A stretch of DNA of 64,000 nt from Amblyornis subalaris (taxonomy: Eukaryota > Chordata > Aves > Passeriformes > Ptilonorhynchidae). This document shows, piece after piece, positions 13,101-25,509 of the stretch; the first letter of the stretch is position 1, and each line of letters opens with the position of its first letter. A program made the translations under genes and the position numbers. The stretch covers positions 4,583,459 through 4,647,458 of the forward strand of contig JACAXG010000026.1 in the NCBI GenBank assembly GCA_018881555.1, in the 5' to 3' direction. The notes beneath the pieces were generated by a model, which saw only the letters and a list, made by a program, of their open reading frames with translations, ran no database searches and had not been told where the DNA came from.

Positions 13101-16100
13101 TGAACACCAGCATTTTCACTGATCGTCTGTGTGACATGTTGGAAATCCATATAACTAAGGAAGAAAATTGCAGATGTGTATTTTCCTTCCTCCATGCCAC
13201 TAGTAATTAGAAAAAGTGTCATTCTATTTCTGCTTNGGAATAATAGGGAAATATCTTTAGTCCTTTCACCAAAACAACCATATAACTGCTTTACTCCTAC
13301 TGTTGTTTCATTTGATTAGACTTGAAAACAAGTCATGTTAGTGAACCTTAAAGTCTGGTTGGTGATTTTGACCTCCTTATTCCAAAAACACACCAAGAAA
13401 TATCAAGCAACCAGGTCTCCACTCTGTGGATACCTAAATATATTTTTAAAGAATGTCATTTCCTTTTAACTAATCAAAATCAAATTATTCCCCGAAAAAA
13501 AACCCCAACATATACATGTGGGATTCTAACATCACTCAAGAATCCTACAGTAGTTGCATGAAAATAATAAAATTATTTATAGAAAAGGAACGAAAAAAAA
13601 GAATATTTGTATCCACAGGAAAAAGAAAAGAAAATTTGAATATACAGTTTGAAATACCAACTATGAAGTTAGTGTATTTGTATCCTGATGGACTGAAGAA
13701 AGTACAAACTTGCTCCCCAGTTGTTCTTCAATATGGCAAAAGAGCCAAGAGCTCTCTTGTCATAAAAACTACAGATTCTGTTCCTTTGCAAAAGCAGCAG
13801 AAAACCACTTCTCTTTTTGTCAGAATGCAACAGAGTGGTCATGTAAAAGGCATGGGTGGCTACCAAAANCACATCAAAGGCACTGACAATTAGAAATCTC
13901 ATCAAACTTTCCCCACTTTCCTTCAGCTATTGAAGAACTCAGCAAAGTTTTCAACAGAAACCACATGATTTAGAAATGCAATTTCCATTATTAGAAAGGG
14001 CTTAGATAATGAAGTAATTCCAATTTACTTTCCTAAATAATTTTAATGTTTAATGTATTCAATACTCAATTAAAAAAGTGTAAAATTCAAGGCTCAGTTC
14101 TGCAACAGCTTCAATTTCTGGATACTATGAACTCATCTCTGTTTAAAGCATATCTGGAGAATTTGTGTTGATATGCAAAATTTGTCTGTACATTTGTGAT
14201 GAGATCTACCATGTACCACTGGAAATACTTTTCCATGCTTTCTGACACTAAAGCTATGGGGTTAAGAGCAATATTTCTACCCAATTTAAAGATTAGGGCT
14301 TTTAAAATATTTTCCATTCATATGACTTTGTACAAATGTCTTTTAATACCACCTCATCACAATACAAGACCTAGTCATTTAGAATGATGTAAATTTAGAA
14401 TCACTTCTGAAAACTCTGAGGAGNCCTCAGACTCACCAAGCTAACATGAGCAATGCCTGTGTGAGGGACATAGAATCACTCTGTTCTACACATCTGCAAA
14501 ACAGCCCCCTTTCCTGACTAGAGAAATCTTCTCCCTTTGAAATACTTCCTTGACAAAAATTACAGGATATTGTAAATCACGTTTTTCCTATATTTTCAAA
14601 AGGAACAACTTAACAACTTCTGGACCCTACAGAATAATGAACTAATTTTAAGATTTCCAACATGGCCACTGATGTAGATCTTAGAGATGCCTTTTGAAGA
14701 TTTCCCTGATTTCAAAATGTGGTGGATTGGCCCTGGTTGGATGCCAGGTGTCCACCAAAGNCTCTCTGTCTCTCTCCTCCTCAGCTGGACAGGGGAAACA
14801 ATGGAAAATGAAAGGCTCAAGGACTGGGACAATGGCAGGGGGAGATTGCATCGACCTTGGTAACACAGTCAAAATATAATCTTCAGAATCAGCTGANATT
14901 TATGTGAACAGGTACAAAGCTCAAGAAGAGAAATTAGATTAAANTTGTGTGAAACAAACTAATGCAATATCAATTAAACTAATAAAGAGGAAGGAAAATT
15001 ATAAGAACAACTGTAAAAATAGCATTAAAAAGATTGGCAAAATATTTAGGAGACGGCTAATGTCATGTAAAGAACCCTGTATGTGTGTTGTTGTGCTCAC
15101 ATCATGATGGACTGTGCAGTCATGAAAAGAGCCATGGTGGAAGAAATGTATGCCTGTGAGCAGCCTCTGCATAATCAACACCTTTTTTTGAGCTAAATTC
15201 TTTTACCTCACTAATGAGTCGTGCAATTTAACACGAAGTCTAAATGCTGCTACTGCAAGTATATTGTATGAGTCTTATTTGTAATGTATTTCTAGAGACA
15301 CAAGTGCTTTTAATTCTCTATAAAAAAAGAATAAAGATGTGGCATCTGTCCCCAAAACCACGAAACCCATTTTGAATATGACCAGATAAGACACATCCTC
15401 TTNCACCTCAAAGAGCCAGCTGGGATATGTCCCAGCAGATGGGACAAATATGGCAGATGAAAAAAAACCCTACAACAAAAGAAACCCAACTCTGGAGCAT
15501 GTTTTTTTACACTGTGCATCNCAGTGGGTGGTACAGGAATGTATTGTTTCTTACACAGAACCCAAAGCAAAATATGGACCATAATTATCTTGATGATTTA
15601 TTATTTCTCTCAACCTTTAAATCAGAAATTAGAAGCCTACTCAGAAGGCAAGAGTCCAGATCCCATCCTGATGTGTCTGCAGTAAAAATCTCGGTGAAAA
15701 CACAATAGGATGAGTACCTTCTACCTACCTCCACCTCAATGTGAGGATTTTGGTAGGTTCTCTGTCCTACTAATTATCAAGCCAGAAATCATTATGGGAT
15801 CTAATAAATTGTTTACAACTGAAAGGGTTCCAGAATTAAACTAAAAATATAAGGAAGGGAGGCAAACCAGAGAAACAGTACAAATATCTGTGGTATACAC
15901 CCCTGTATTTTGCATTTCTAACACTTGTGGAGACATGTGGAAATCATGCTTGTAGTACCTGAAGCTTGTCATCTAATTATTGAAGCACCAAAAGATAGAG
16001 AAAACTCTGGAAGAAATGTGGCTTCAATACTACTCTTCAATAGATCTTGTTCATAAAACTTTCTCTACTCACTAAAAATGAAGGTTGATTGTTATCTTTA

Positions 16101-18083
16101 TTTGGATGCAGTGTAGGTTGTTTTACCTGTCTCAGTAAAATCAAAGAACTAATATGGGGGTGTGGGGCAGGAAATGTAGAAACTACGTATGCATGACACT
16201 GATTCTCTTTAAATGATATTTTAGNGCTTAAGCTTTTTAGTTTCCGACACTGCTTTTGAAAACATTTTAAAGTTACATATCATAAGTGAATCCTAATCTT
16301 ATGCACCAAATCTTTTCTGGGTAAGATTATCTTTCATAGATGATTTTTTCATGTTCTTTTAAAAACTTTTATTACAGGAATAATTACAAGAAAAGGAGAA
16401 TGATTAATAAAATATCACTATTCTCCCACTNGCATTTCTGGCCTCATCAAAAGTGTCATTTTTTTGCATAATAGATTGACTCACACTTCAAGTGTGAAGC
16501 AACACTTGAAATTACCCATGCACATACTGATACATGTCCATATGTTTTTCCATCATTTCTCAAACAATAAGCCAAGGGCAAAATTCTGGTTTAGGAAACC
16601 TTCTAGAGTAATTCTTACACATGTATTTTCCAACAAATGTTCCACATCATTGAATATCACTAGATAATAAGCAGCATACAAAGAATATCTCCAAAACCAG
16701 CATACCGGAACATTTAAAAAAAATGTATGAAGTGTAGCAAAAGATACAAGAAAGTTAATAATTTTACTCCCGATGCAATTCAGACTTCATATTCTTTAGG
16801 ATTTATTAAGAAAAGGTGATTATGTACTTCACACTACTTAGCATCAATTGAAAGTGACAGGATAAGGAAACCTAACAGAGAGAAAAGATAAAATTACCTA
16901 TCCCATTACTTACTGCAGCAACTTCAGTGAAGAAGTAGATGCTTTAGACTCTAATGGGAAGGGAAAATAATCTTGTCTATTCATATTTATCTAATACCAT
17001 GCTTTCCAGGTATCTAATAGGCAACGTGTGATATTTAATGATTTAGCGGTAAACATATCAAAAAGTCAATTCTAACATTCATTTGCCAAAGGAACAGCCA
17101 GAAGTACAATACCATGAAAAATATACTCAAAACATATTATATTTTTAAGCAGGCTATTTTAAGAGAAGAGAAACAAACCAAGATTAAAATAAAATATTAA
17201 ATTAAAAATTGAGAACACTGCACATGCATCAGTGTCCTGCAGATTAATTGGGAAAATTCGTTGACTCTTAGGAGGCCCCACAATAGATTACAATGCTTCC
17301 TTAGCCCCATTTCTCATATTGTTTTTGTGAGAGAGTGTTGGCTAATTGCAGTTCACAGTTCACCAGCCTGGCTGATGAGCTCTGGCTTTCCCAGGCCCCT
17401 CAAGGGAACCCATCAGCAAGCTTGTGCTGCTTCTGCTGCCACCCACGGCAGGGTGCAGGAGTCCCGTGCTCCAGCCACAGATGGGTTTGAAGGCAGCAGG
17501 ACTACCCCAGCCCCACGCCCTCTGCCTTCCCCTTTCTCTTCCCAATGCCTGCACAGCAGGCCCAGCAGGGCTGCAGCAGAGTGACAGGGAGGAGGTGACC
17601 CTTCAGAATGTTTTCAAACTTCTCCTGTGTCCTTTCCCATACTGCCTTAATTAAGGTTCTGGTTGTGCCATGCTTCCTCTGATGACTTCATTCTCCAGGG
17701 CATTCATCCCAGAAAATTCAAATTTCACCTGTGCTGGCATATAAATCTCATGTGCTTCGTATTCTGCAGAATTTTGTAGGAGAAAAGCTGCTGCAGGTGT
17801 CAGTTATCCTTTAGNTAAAAAAGGAGTCACTGCAACATTAGGAAAAATTTTTGGCAGTGTTTTGAGGGTAGTGTATACTAGGTCAGAAGGTAGAGAGACA
17901 TGAAGTGAGCAGGAATCATAATGTTTGAAAACTAAAAATGAAAATAGGTGACAAAAAAGAATCTGTATCTGAAGAGACAGTTTAAAGCAAGAATGATGAT
18001 TTTGGAGAATTTTTTATTTCTTTCAGCCATTTGTCCATTCCTGTTCAATTATTTCTCAAGAAAACAACCAGTTACCACCAAAG
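10146..18083. other. Non-coding stretch
   Basis: AT-rich, with no supported exon. It contains an RFX-type palindrome at 12897-12910 (listed separately). A GC-richer patch at about 17340-17600 carries a good acceptor-like tract at 17562 but only a moderate donor. An open frame at 10561-10680 after a fair acceptor has no good donor. The 125-codon frame at 13516-13893 has no splice or start support. Confidence 0.4.
12897..12910. promoter_or_regulatory. RFX-family X-box palindrome
   Basis: GTTGCCATGGTAAT matches the RFX consensus GTTRCCATGGYAAC at 13 of 14 positions, and both half-sites are intact. RFX factors drive genes of ciliated cells and others. The surrounding 12780-13060 is AT-rich with homeodomain-type cores (TAATTAAT-like, ATTTGCAAAT-like), as in distal enhancers. 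Its function is inferred from sequence alone. Confidence 0.45.
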
Positions 18084-18314
18084 ATCATTACAGACTGGTT
18101 TGGGTTGGAAGAGACCTTAAAGATCTTCTAGTTCCAACCCCCTTGCTATGGGCAGCAACACCTTCCGCTAGACCAGGTTGCTCAGAGCCCCATCCAACCT
18201 GGCCTTGAACACTTCCAGGGATGGGGCAGCCACAACTTCTCTGGGCAACCTGTGCCAGCATCTTACCACCCCCACAGTAAAGAATTTCTTCCTAATATCT
18301 AATTTAAACTTAGA
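18084..18314 (-). mobile_element. CR1 LINE 3' fragment, minus strand
   Basis: The best CR1 copy in the window. On the plus strand it reads GGTTGGAAGAGACCTTAAAG, then CTAGTTCCAACCCCCTTGC, GGGCAGCAACACCTTC, CAGAGCCCCATCCAACCTGG and GGGGCAGCCACAACTTCTC. This is the reverse complement of the avian CR1 3' region. It covers about 230 bases, 5'-truncated, with few changes from the remembered consensus. It lies 550 bases upstream of the exon at 18867. Confidence 0.93.
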
Positions 18315-18866
18315 CAAAAAGGTTCATATCTAGCAGCTGAAAAATATTCACCACTCTTCGCACATATGGGAATCTGTTCTGGTGTGCAGTTGTGAATGTT
18401 AATAGATAAAAAAGAAAAAAAAAGAGAGATACAATAAAATACTCATAAGGCTTTTGTATTCACACCAGGATGGGCAGCAGCAATATCTTCCAAATCGCTG
18501 ACTGAAGAGAACTATGAAATCTTTCTGAAAAATGTTAGCTTCTTACATTTAAGACTGACTATTTCTCATCTGAATAGTCATTTACTGGAAAACTGTCAGC
18601 CTTGATTCAAGATTTTCCAGAAGCTTACTGAGAACAGGTCATGTAAAATACAAGCACTCAAAAAAAAAAAAAAAAATAACATAAAGGAAACTGGAAAACA
18701 AATGTCATGCTTCTCAAAAAGGCCACTTACTGTTTTGCTGAGGACTATATAAGAGCAAAGTACGTATTTGAAATATCAGAATATTCAGGTTTCTGTGCAT
18801 CACAAGATTGCANTGTTATCCTCATACTCCGAAACTGNCCTATATATATTAGTCACTTCCTTATAG

Positions 18867-18933
18867 GAAACAATAAAACACACTCAGCAAAACAGACCAA
18901 GAAAAGGAGATGATACAGATCTCACTGTTACAG
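18867..18933 (+). CDS. Internal coding exon of an unrecognised multi-exon gene (first seen here)
   Basis: Acceptor CACTTCCTTATAG/GAAAC and near-perfect donor TTACAG/gtaaga enclose 67 bases. Only phase 0 is open; the two other frames contain stops. The 22 encoded residues are polar and basic, including QQNRPRKGDD, and end in a Thr-rich bit. One base (G) is left over and makes a GTT valine with the first two bases of the exon at 25412. The intron that follows is 6478 bases. I do not recognise the protein. Exons before it should end in phase 0 and are probably left of the window, although 7548-7601 fits that phase. The same frame contains no ATG, so this is not a first coding exon. Confidence 0.6.
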
Positions 18934-19020
18934 GTAAGAAGTACCTTATGAGCTCCTAATTTTCACCACAAAATATTGGCCTTTCCATGACCTAAGTCAT
19001 TCAAAATGGTGCTAAGTTAA

Positions 19021-19072
19021 TGTTTGGACTCAATGATCTCAGAGGTCTTTTCCAGCCTTAATGATTATATGA
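19021..19072 (+). mobile_element. CR1 LINE 3' tail fragment, plus strand
   Basis: GGACTCAATGATCTCAGAGG, then TCTTTTCCAGCCTTAATGAT matches the CR1 3' end in sense orientation, with a decayed terminal octamer. Only about 50 bases remain. Confidence 0.75.
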
Positions 19073-21476
19073 AAATACACACCCATACAAATGCACAAGA
19101 TTCCTATTCTGCGGACAATTGCNCTTTTCAGAACCCTCTTGGGAGAATCATGCAAGTCATGAAAAATCTGTCCCCGATTTTCAGAAAAACAAAACAAAAC
19201 AAAACCAACAAACAACACAACAAATTCCCTCAACATTTACACAGTCTAGCAAACCCATATATTTTAAGTTTGTGGCATTAAAAGCATAATTTATCAAACT
19301 GTTAGATTTTTCAGGGGTGGGAGACAGGCTATATGCTTGCCTGGAGCATCCTGTCTGCTTCAGTCCAGTATTCTGAAANTGGTTTTATTTTGGCTAAGAT
19401 GGCAGACCTTTAATGAAACCATAGAGGACATGTATTCGGTCTAGAACAATGCTGGACTGATCTCATTTTCCAGTGGATGTGGTGTCAGCACGTGTATGGT
19501 CATGTGCTCATAGTGCAAATGTGCCTAGTAAAGGACCTTCTCTGTGTAAGTGGCGTGTTAGGTGTGTAAAGGGGTATTTGTATGTCTTGCACTGTCCAGC
19601 CCTTAACAAGGAATGTANAGACTCATCTATAACATCAGTGTCATTACTTCGTCACTGGTCAGTGCAGTATATCAGACAGATGATATGGATGATATAGAGG
19701 AAACTGTTATCCATTATTACCAACACCTTTGTGTACATAGTAGTCTAGACTTCTTTTGAAATCAATGGAGGGATTTTAAAGGGGGCAAGTAAATTGATTT
19801 TCTGCCCCTGGAGGGGCCTATTTATCCTTCTTGACTAGAAATGAACTTCAGTAACTAGTTCAGACAGACAACCAGGTTGTAGACTTGTAGAAGTAAGAGG
19901 AATCCCANCCAAGGCACTTAGAAGCAGTCAGCTTCACCATATACATTTTCTACTCCACAGTGTATATTAAAGTTTGGTCATGCTCCTTTCCCTAAAGGTA
20001 GAGTGCAAAATTAGTTTGTTTTAAATCCCTAGTGAGACTCCTATTACAAGTAATTAAAGTTTGAGTCACAATCTCATAAATGATAATGAACTTTGAAGGC
20101 AGAAGAAAATTAAGTAATATTGGGAATGCAATAATCAGACTGCTTGTAAAATTTATGACACGGAAAAGAAAAAAAAGACATGCCATAGTGTGGCATCAGG
20201 GGTTCAAAAACTTTAAGTAACCCAAACTACTTTTTATAGATGAGAAGCTGTGTTTTTAATTCTCACATCCTGCAGCACCAAACAAGCAGCACACAGAAAT
20301 CTGACCTCAGCATATTGACTACACCTGGACAGTGCAGTGCAGTACTCCCTCGCGACAAGGAACTTCTTTATTATTACAAAATATCTAGGGTAGGAATTCT
20401 TATGAAAAAAGTTCTAGATTGGGGGCTTCTTTTTTTTATGGTTTGGTTGTTTTGTTTTGTTCCTAATGATTACTCAGAAGTACTACCAACAGATGGGAGA
20501 TCACTAGGGTTACCCTTAGTTGAAGGTAATTCTGCACTTGAGTGCAGTAATATATTGTACTTTACACTGCAAAGAACATATTCTAAAAACATTATCTTCA
20601 GCTAGAGGTTCTTTAGTCCTTTTTTGAAGAGCTCATTCTTGAAAGGGGTCTTAGTGCCCTTCATTGGATGCAATCATGTTTGATACTTTCCTCCTCTCCT
20701 TATGTTTCTCAAATATAATTTCTAGTTACTGTTACTTGACAGTTTATCTACATACTTCTCTTCCGGCGTGGATTAAAACATTTCAATTTTAATATATTTT
20801 AAATTCCATTAAGAAGTCCATTTGAGATGGTGGTAAACACTGNTTTTTTCCTCTTCACTTTGTATTATTCAAAACCGTACTGAGAGACAAAATATTTCTC
20901 TCAAGTTCTTTTCTNGTTCTCTGCTTACACACTGAGCATTTAGTCACACAGAGACTTCAAATAAGTCTTTTTCTCCACAACAAGAACTCAGATCTGACTC
21001 CAGCCATTCTATTGCAGTTCAGCAGGCTTGCTCATTTCGTACCTGGAGGCAACGCAACAGATGGAGTAACTCCATGGCAAAAAGGTCCATTAGTTCTTAC
21101 AAATAAAGTTTACTGAACAGACTTAGGAGCACCAAGAATCAGCTTCCAAACTAAAAATAAGTAAACTTACAAACCTCATGACTTTGCTTGCCATCTATTT
21201 TCTAGCCTTAGTAAAAGGAAGCTGAAACTTCTATGGTAAGGNTAAAGAACAGCTATTGTTGACCTTAATGGAAAAGAACAGAGGAATTGTGTTGTTAGCT
21301 AAAGGAAAAGTGAACTGTGTCATATGTAGGTTTTAATATTTAATGAATCTATATGGCTGCAATCCATTATGTGACAATTTAATTATATGACAAAAAAGTT
21401 TGATAAATAATATTGTGGTAGGACATCTAATTCATTATTTAACAAAAAAATCAATACTTTCATAAATCATATTTCT

Positions 21477-21503
21477 ACACACACACACATTCACACACAC
21501 ACA
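21477..21503. repeat. Interrupted (AC)n microsatellite
   Basis: Two AC runs separated by a TTC interruption. Confidence 0.85.
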
Positions 21504-22930
21504 AGCTTTTTCAAGTAGGCAAAAATCCAAATGCCATAGACCATTTATTTTCTGGCAAGACAAGTTCAAATTGAAGTTTAATCAGGCCTAGATGGGAATG
21601 AATTTTATTTAATTTTTTTTAAACTGGTAGAACAGAAATGGTTGCCACTAGATATTTTTCCTCTGTTAGCTTCCTGAAAGTGCTGTATAACCAGGACTAT
21701 CTTTTGTATTTAACACACAAANATGAAATGCCAGATCCCACTATTCTAATCACACCAAACTGCTGTTTGAGTCAATGGGATCACTGGGGCGAGTAGCCAA
21801 GCAAATAAGTGTCTTCAGGATTAGTGCTCAAGTTGAGAAACAACATCACAATCAATATCAGGCAACAAAGGAAGTCCTCCTGAAGGGAGAACCATGGTAA
21901 TGATTTACAGTAAAGGAGTTATTTCTTCCTCTACAAACCATTCAGATAGAAGCAGTGCCAGGGGAGCCACCCCTGTGGCACAGCAAAATTACGCCATGGG
22001 GAAACAAAGAGAAAGAGGATGTCAGGCAGGCAGAGCTGAAGGGGCACACCAGGCACGAGGAAAGGGACAAGCAGACGTGCAGCCCAAAGTCCTGCATTCA
22101 GGAATGAAGAGCAGGTGGAAATGAGTGAAGGGAGCNTGTGAAAGGAAGCTGGGGATGAGGCACATGAAGAAGGATTGGCAATGAGCAGCTCTCTGAGATC
22201 ACAGTCTGTGGGTGAGATAATTAATTTATTAAGAACAAATGCTTCTTCCCAACCCCTCAGAGTCTCCCCACACTTCTANATGACTTGTGTTAGTATTTAT
22301 TGGTTTGTTATATTGTTTCTGACATTTTGCAACTCCAGCCCAAGAAGCATGGAGGTCTCAGTGTTTTCAAGTCATGGAAAATAGCCCTAATTAAGTTCAG
22401 CAAAATGATAGATTTAATATTTTGGCCCGATTCTGCTAGGTAGCTCTACTTGCCAGCCATCATTGAACTTGGATACCGATAATTCACACTCTGGTGTTTT
22501 CAGGAAATTTGTTTCTTAACAAAATATTTTTTTAAATGATCACTTTCTTACAGCTGTCTGCATTCCTATTTATGTCAAGTATATTTATCACACAATTTAG
22601 GGCTGACTGGTTTGATGTTAATACACTGAAATTTTTGTTTTATTCTGACAGCATTATCACTTTAACAATGATTTGTCACAGTGCTTTTGTTGCCTTTTAA
22701 TTTTTTTAGCAAATGTAGTTGTTATGTAGCATTTGATCTAGGGAGTTCATTCTCCCCTCCTGAACTTATGCAATTATTTTTTCATTATGTTGCATCTTGG
22801 CTTTTGCTGCCTGGGATGCTGTTCAGTGTCAAGTGGGTTTTTTTTTAGTGGAGGTTTGAGGAATTTGTGCAGGCCCATATAAAAACAAATCTCACCTCTC
22901 CTGGGATATTCTGAAGAAACTATTAATGCT

Positions 22931-22970
22931 ACAAATATAAATATATATGTATATATACATACACATGCAT
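22931..22970. repeat. TA/CA-rich simple repeat
   Basis: Alternating purine-pyrimidine tract (ATATATATGTATATATACAT then ACACATGCAT), nearly palindromic and able to form a hairpin. Confidence 0.7.
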
Positions 22971-23929
22971 CTAAACAAGCCAAATTCTAAATATCTGAAG
23001 AGAAATATATAGCATTCATCATTCCTTGGTGCATGAATTCCAAANGTGAAATTTACTAGCAATACTCTCCTGAAAACTGAAAACTTTGGAGATGCATAAA
23101 CACTTCAGTTTACATAACTTTATTTCCCAAGTATTTCAAATTATTCAGATTCTCTAAGCCTAGGTTTTNGGTTTAATCTTTTTTCCTATTTTTAATTGGG
23201 CACTACATATTTTTTCAGTTTTCTCTTGAATTCTCTGTTACAGCTTAGAATGTTGTAAAAACAGAATAGAGACATCACTGGAAGTTTACTGCAGTGAAGC
23301 ATTTCACTAAGCATCCTTCTGACTTTTCAAAATCAGTGTTTGTAAACAGTTTGCTTTGATTATTTCATTCTTTATTCACTACCTAATCTTGATCAGCCGA
23401 ATTGAATGGTTCCTAGTATCTGTTTTCTCCATAGTTTAATTAGAAAAACCAAAATTATCCAGAGACAAAGGTGGTACAAGAGTTTGCCATTGAAACTGTA
23501 TCTGTTGGCTGTAATTGAAAACTTTTAATCTCTTGTCCATTAAAAAATAACATAGGGAAGATGTGCAAACAAATCATCTTACGTGCATGGTGTGCCAAGA
23601 TGAGTATAGGCCTGCTTCTTCTCCAATCCCATGAACAATATAAGATGTGCACATTAGTAAAAAGTTAAAGTTCACTGAAGTATAAAACATAAAAAAATTA
23701 AAGTATGATTTTTCAGTATTTTTGTAGCTTTGGAAAGGATCATTTTGAGCCTCATATTAAGGGACATATTGTATGAAATCACACATCCCATTCGTAACAT
23801 CCCTACAAATATATAGGATCATGTATGTAACTGGATCTGTTTCAATAACTTATTTCACACTGGTAGGAGCCATTTCTTTTTTGCACCTCGTCTTGCTTAA
23901 AGTAATTATCAACCATCACCCTCACGCTC

Positions 23930-23972
23930 ATTTGCATATGTACTAGGACATTAAAAATTGAATTAATTAGCA
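23930..23972. promoter_or_regulatory. Octamer plus homeodomain motif cluster
   Basis: A perfect POU octamer ATTTGCAT (23930-23937) is followed within 40 bases by AATTGAATTAATTAG (homeodomain cores) and a CACCTGG E-box. This arrangement is typical of conserved developmental enhancers. Each single motif is common by chance; the spacing is what makes it worth noting. Confidence 0.25.
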
Positions 23973-25411
23973 CCTGGATAACGACGGCAAATTCCCACCC
24001 TAGACCAATGGCACAGCTGCACTGCATTCCTTAAGAGGGAGAGCAGCAGTTTTCCTGTGATCCAAGTGTTAGCAGCTGATAAAGTAGGAGGAATGATAAT
24101 GATTGTCATCAAGACTGCTTGACTGCAGAGGGAATGGCACTACTAAAGGCACCAGACTTTTTTGTTAGGCTAAGACTGAAAGCATTTTCAACCATAGAAC
24201 ACCTGAAATGAAAAAACAAGGCCAATGCGCGTGTTTTTCCGTACACCTCCAGTAGCAGTTGCATAAATTACTTTTCAGAGAGAATAAATTGGTAAGTGAC
24301 CCTGGAAGTGTAGCTTTTGTAAAAGAAGAGAACAAAACCTGTGAAACATCAGATACGCTGTCAGATCTTATGGGAACTGAAAAGGCAAATTCAAATTCTG
24401 AAGTCTGTTTCTTAGGGAAGAAAGTGATCTGACCACACAAGATTCACTAGCAAATCAATATTCTCAATACCAAAAATATTTCCTGAATTAAGCAAACTGA
24501 GCTAGTAGAACTTTGTACTTGTTTCTCATCCCACTGACACACATAAAGACCCAAGGCACAAAGGCCTAAACAAGATTCCTGTGAAAATCACAGGTGATGT
24601 TAACCAAGAGGGTGTGCCCAGAGCTCCATTAAGAGAATGGCAACTTTCCTGTAAGTGGTACACAACCCATGCTAACAGTATGGGCGATCTGTGGAAAAAA
24701 AAAGAGAGTGCTACTTTGAGAAACCTTACATGGAGATTATCTGTTGCTCCTGACTGGAATGCATACTTTGCTAGGTTTGGCTATTAGTCCTGTTATCTCT
24801 GTTTAGCAAGGTTTGCCTTCCCTTTCTCTACAGGGGATATGATTGGGGTCCCACCCTTACCTCAGCTTTGAATAATCTGAGCTAATTTTGCATTATACTA
24901 AACACAGAAAGATCCAGAAGTCATCAGTGTCTGATGAAGATTGTTATTAAAAGCACATTAGGCAAAATGGCAGATGGAAATAAAATATCGAAGTCCCTCC
25001 CAAAGTCTTTGAAGGGTGTTCCGCTAATTGAGAACAACTCCAGAAATTAATGTGTGTCCCTTAATTATTGATCTCTGTCAAAAGAGACTTAATTCTCTGC
25101 AAGAGAGAATCTGGATGAGCAGTATGAGAGGAATCAGTGTGTCCTTGATGGGAAGGCAACTGAATCCAGAGTGTGAAAGCTTATTCCAATGAAGTGTTGA
25201 GCATGCCTTTCTCCACCTATGATACCACAGGTGATTGGAACACATGACAAATGTTTTTAAATGCTATTTCTGGAAGTTGCATTTCNGGATGACTTAGTCT
25301 CATTGCCACATTTTTGACTAATTTCTATAGAAATATAAAAAAGAAAGCTGATTATTGCATTGCAATTGTTTGCTTTGTATTCATAACTTTTGAAATTTTT
25401 TCCCTTGTTAG

Positions 25412-25509
25412 TTAAAATTGTTTACAAAAAGCCTCGGCTGCCTGTTCCTACACAGAGAGACAGTGCAGGACTTTTGAAGAAGATGATCAATCAGAGGCCA
25501 AATATTCAG
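25412..25509 (+). CDS. Internal coding exon of the unrecognised multi-exon gene
   Basis: A strong acceptor (GAAATTTTTTCCCTTGTTAG) and donor ATTCAG/gtattc enclose 98 bases. The first two bases complete a Val codon begun by the exon at 18867, and the exon ends in phase 0. The 32 complete codons are rich in Lys, Arg and Pro, with VYKKPRLPVP followed by a helix-like LLKKMINQ. Base composition is visibly less AT-rich than the flanks. The donor is weak at +4 to +6. The next exon I can join is at 54597, which makes this intron about 29 kb. Function unknown; the sequence looks like a basic, soluble segment. Confidence 0.65.

Larger units (their letters stand above)
18934..25411 (+). other. Intron between the exons at 18867 and 25412
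   Basis: 6478 bases with gt...ag ends. It contains a CR1 tail, CA and TA microsatellites and an octamer/homeodomain cluster near 23930. It also holds a splice-flanked 30-mer at 21206-21235 (TTTTCTAG acceptor, CTATG/gtaagg donor) that would bring an in-frame stop if included in the transcript. Confidence 0.5.

Noticed and set aside
13516..13893. 125-codon open frame on the plus strand
   Set aside because: No splice sites at its edges, no promoter, and AT-rich codons. A frame of this length is expected by chance in 64 kb of AT-rich DNA.
17340..17600. GC-rich patch taken for a possible exon or CpG island
   Set aside because: Few CpGs, only a moderate donor, and no frame that fits the gene.
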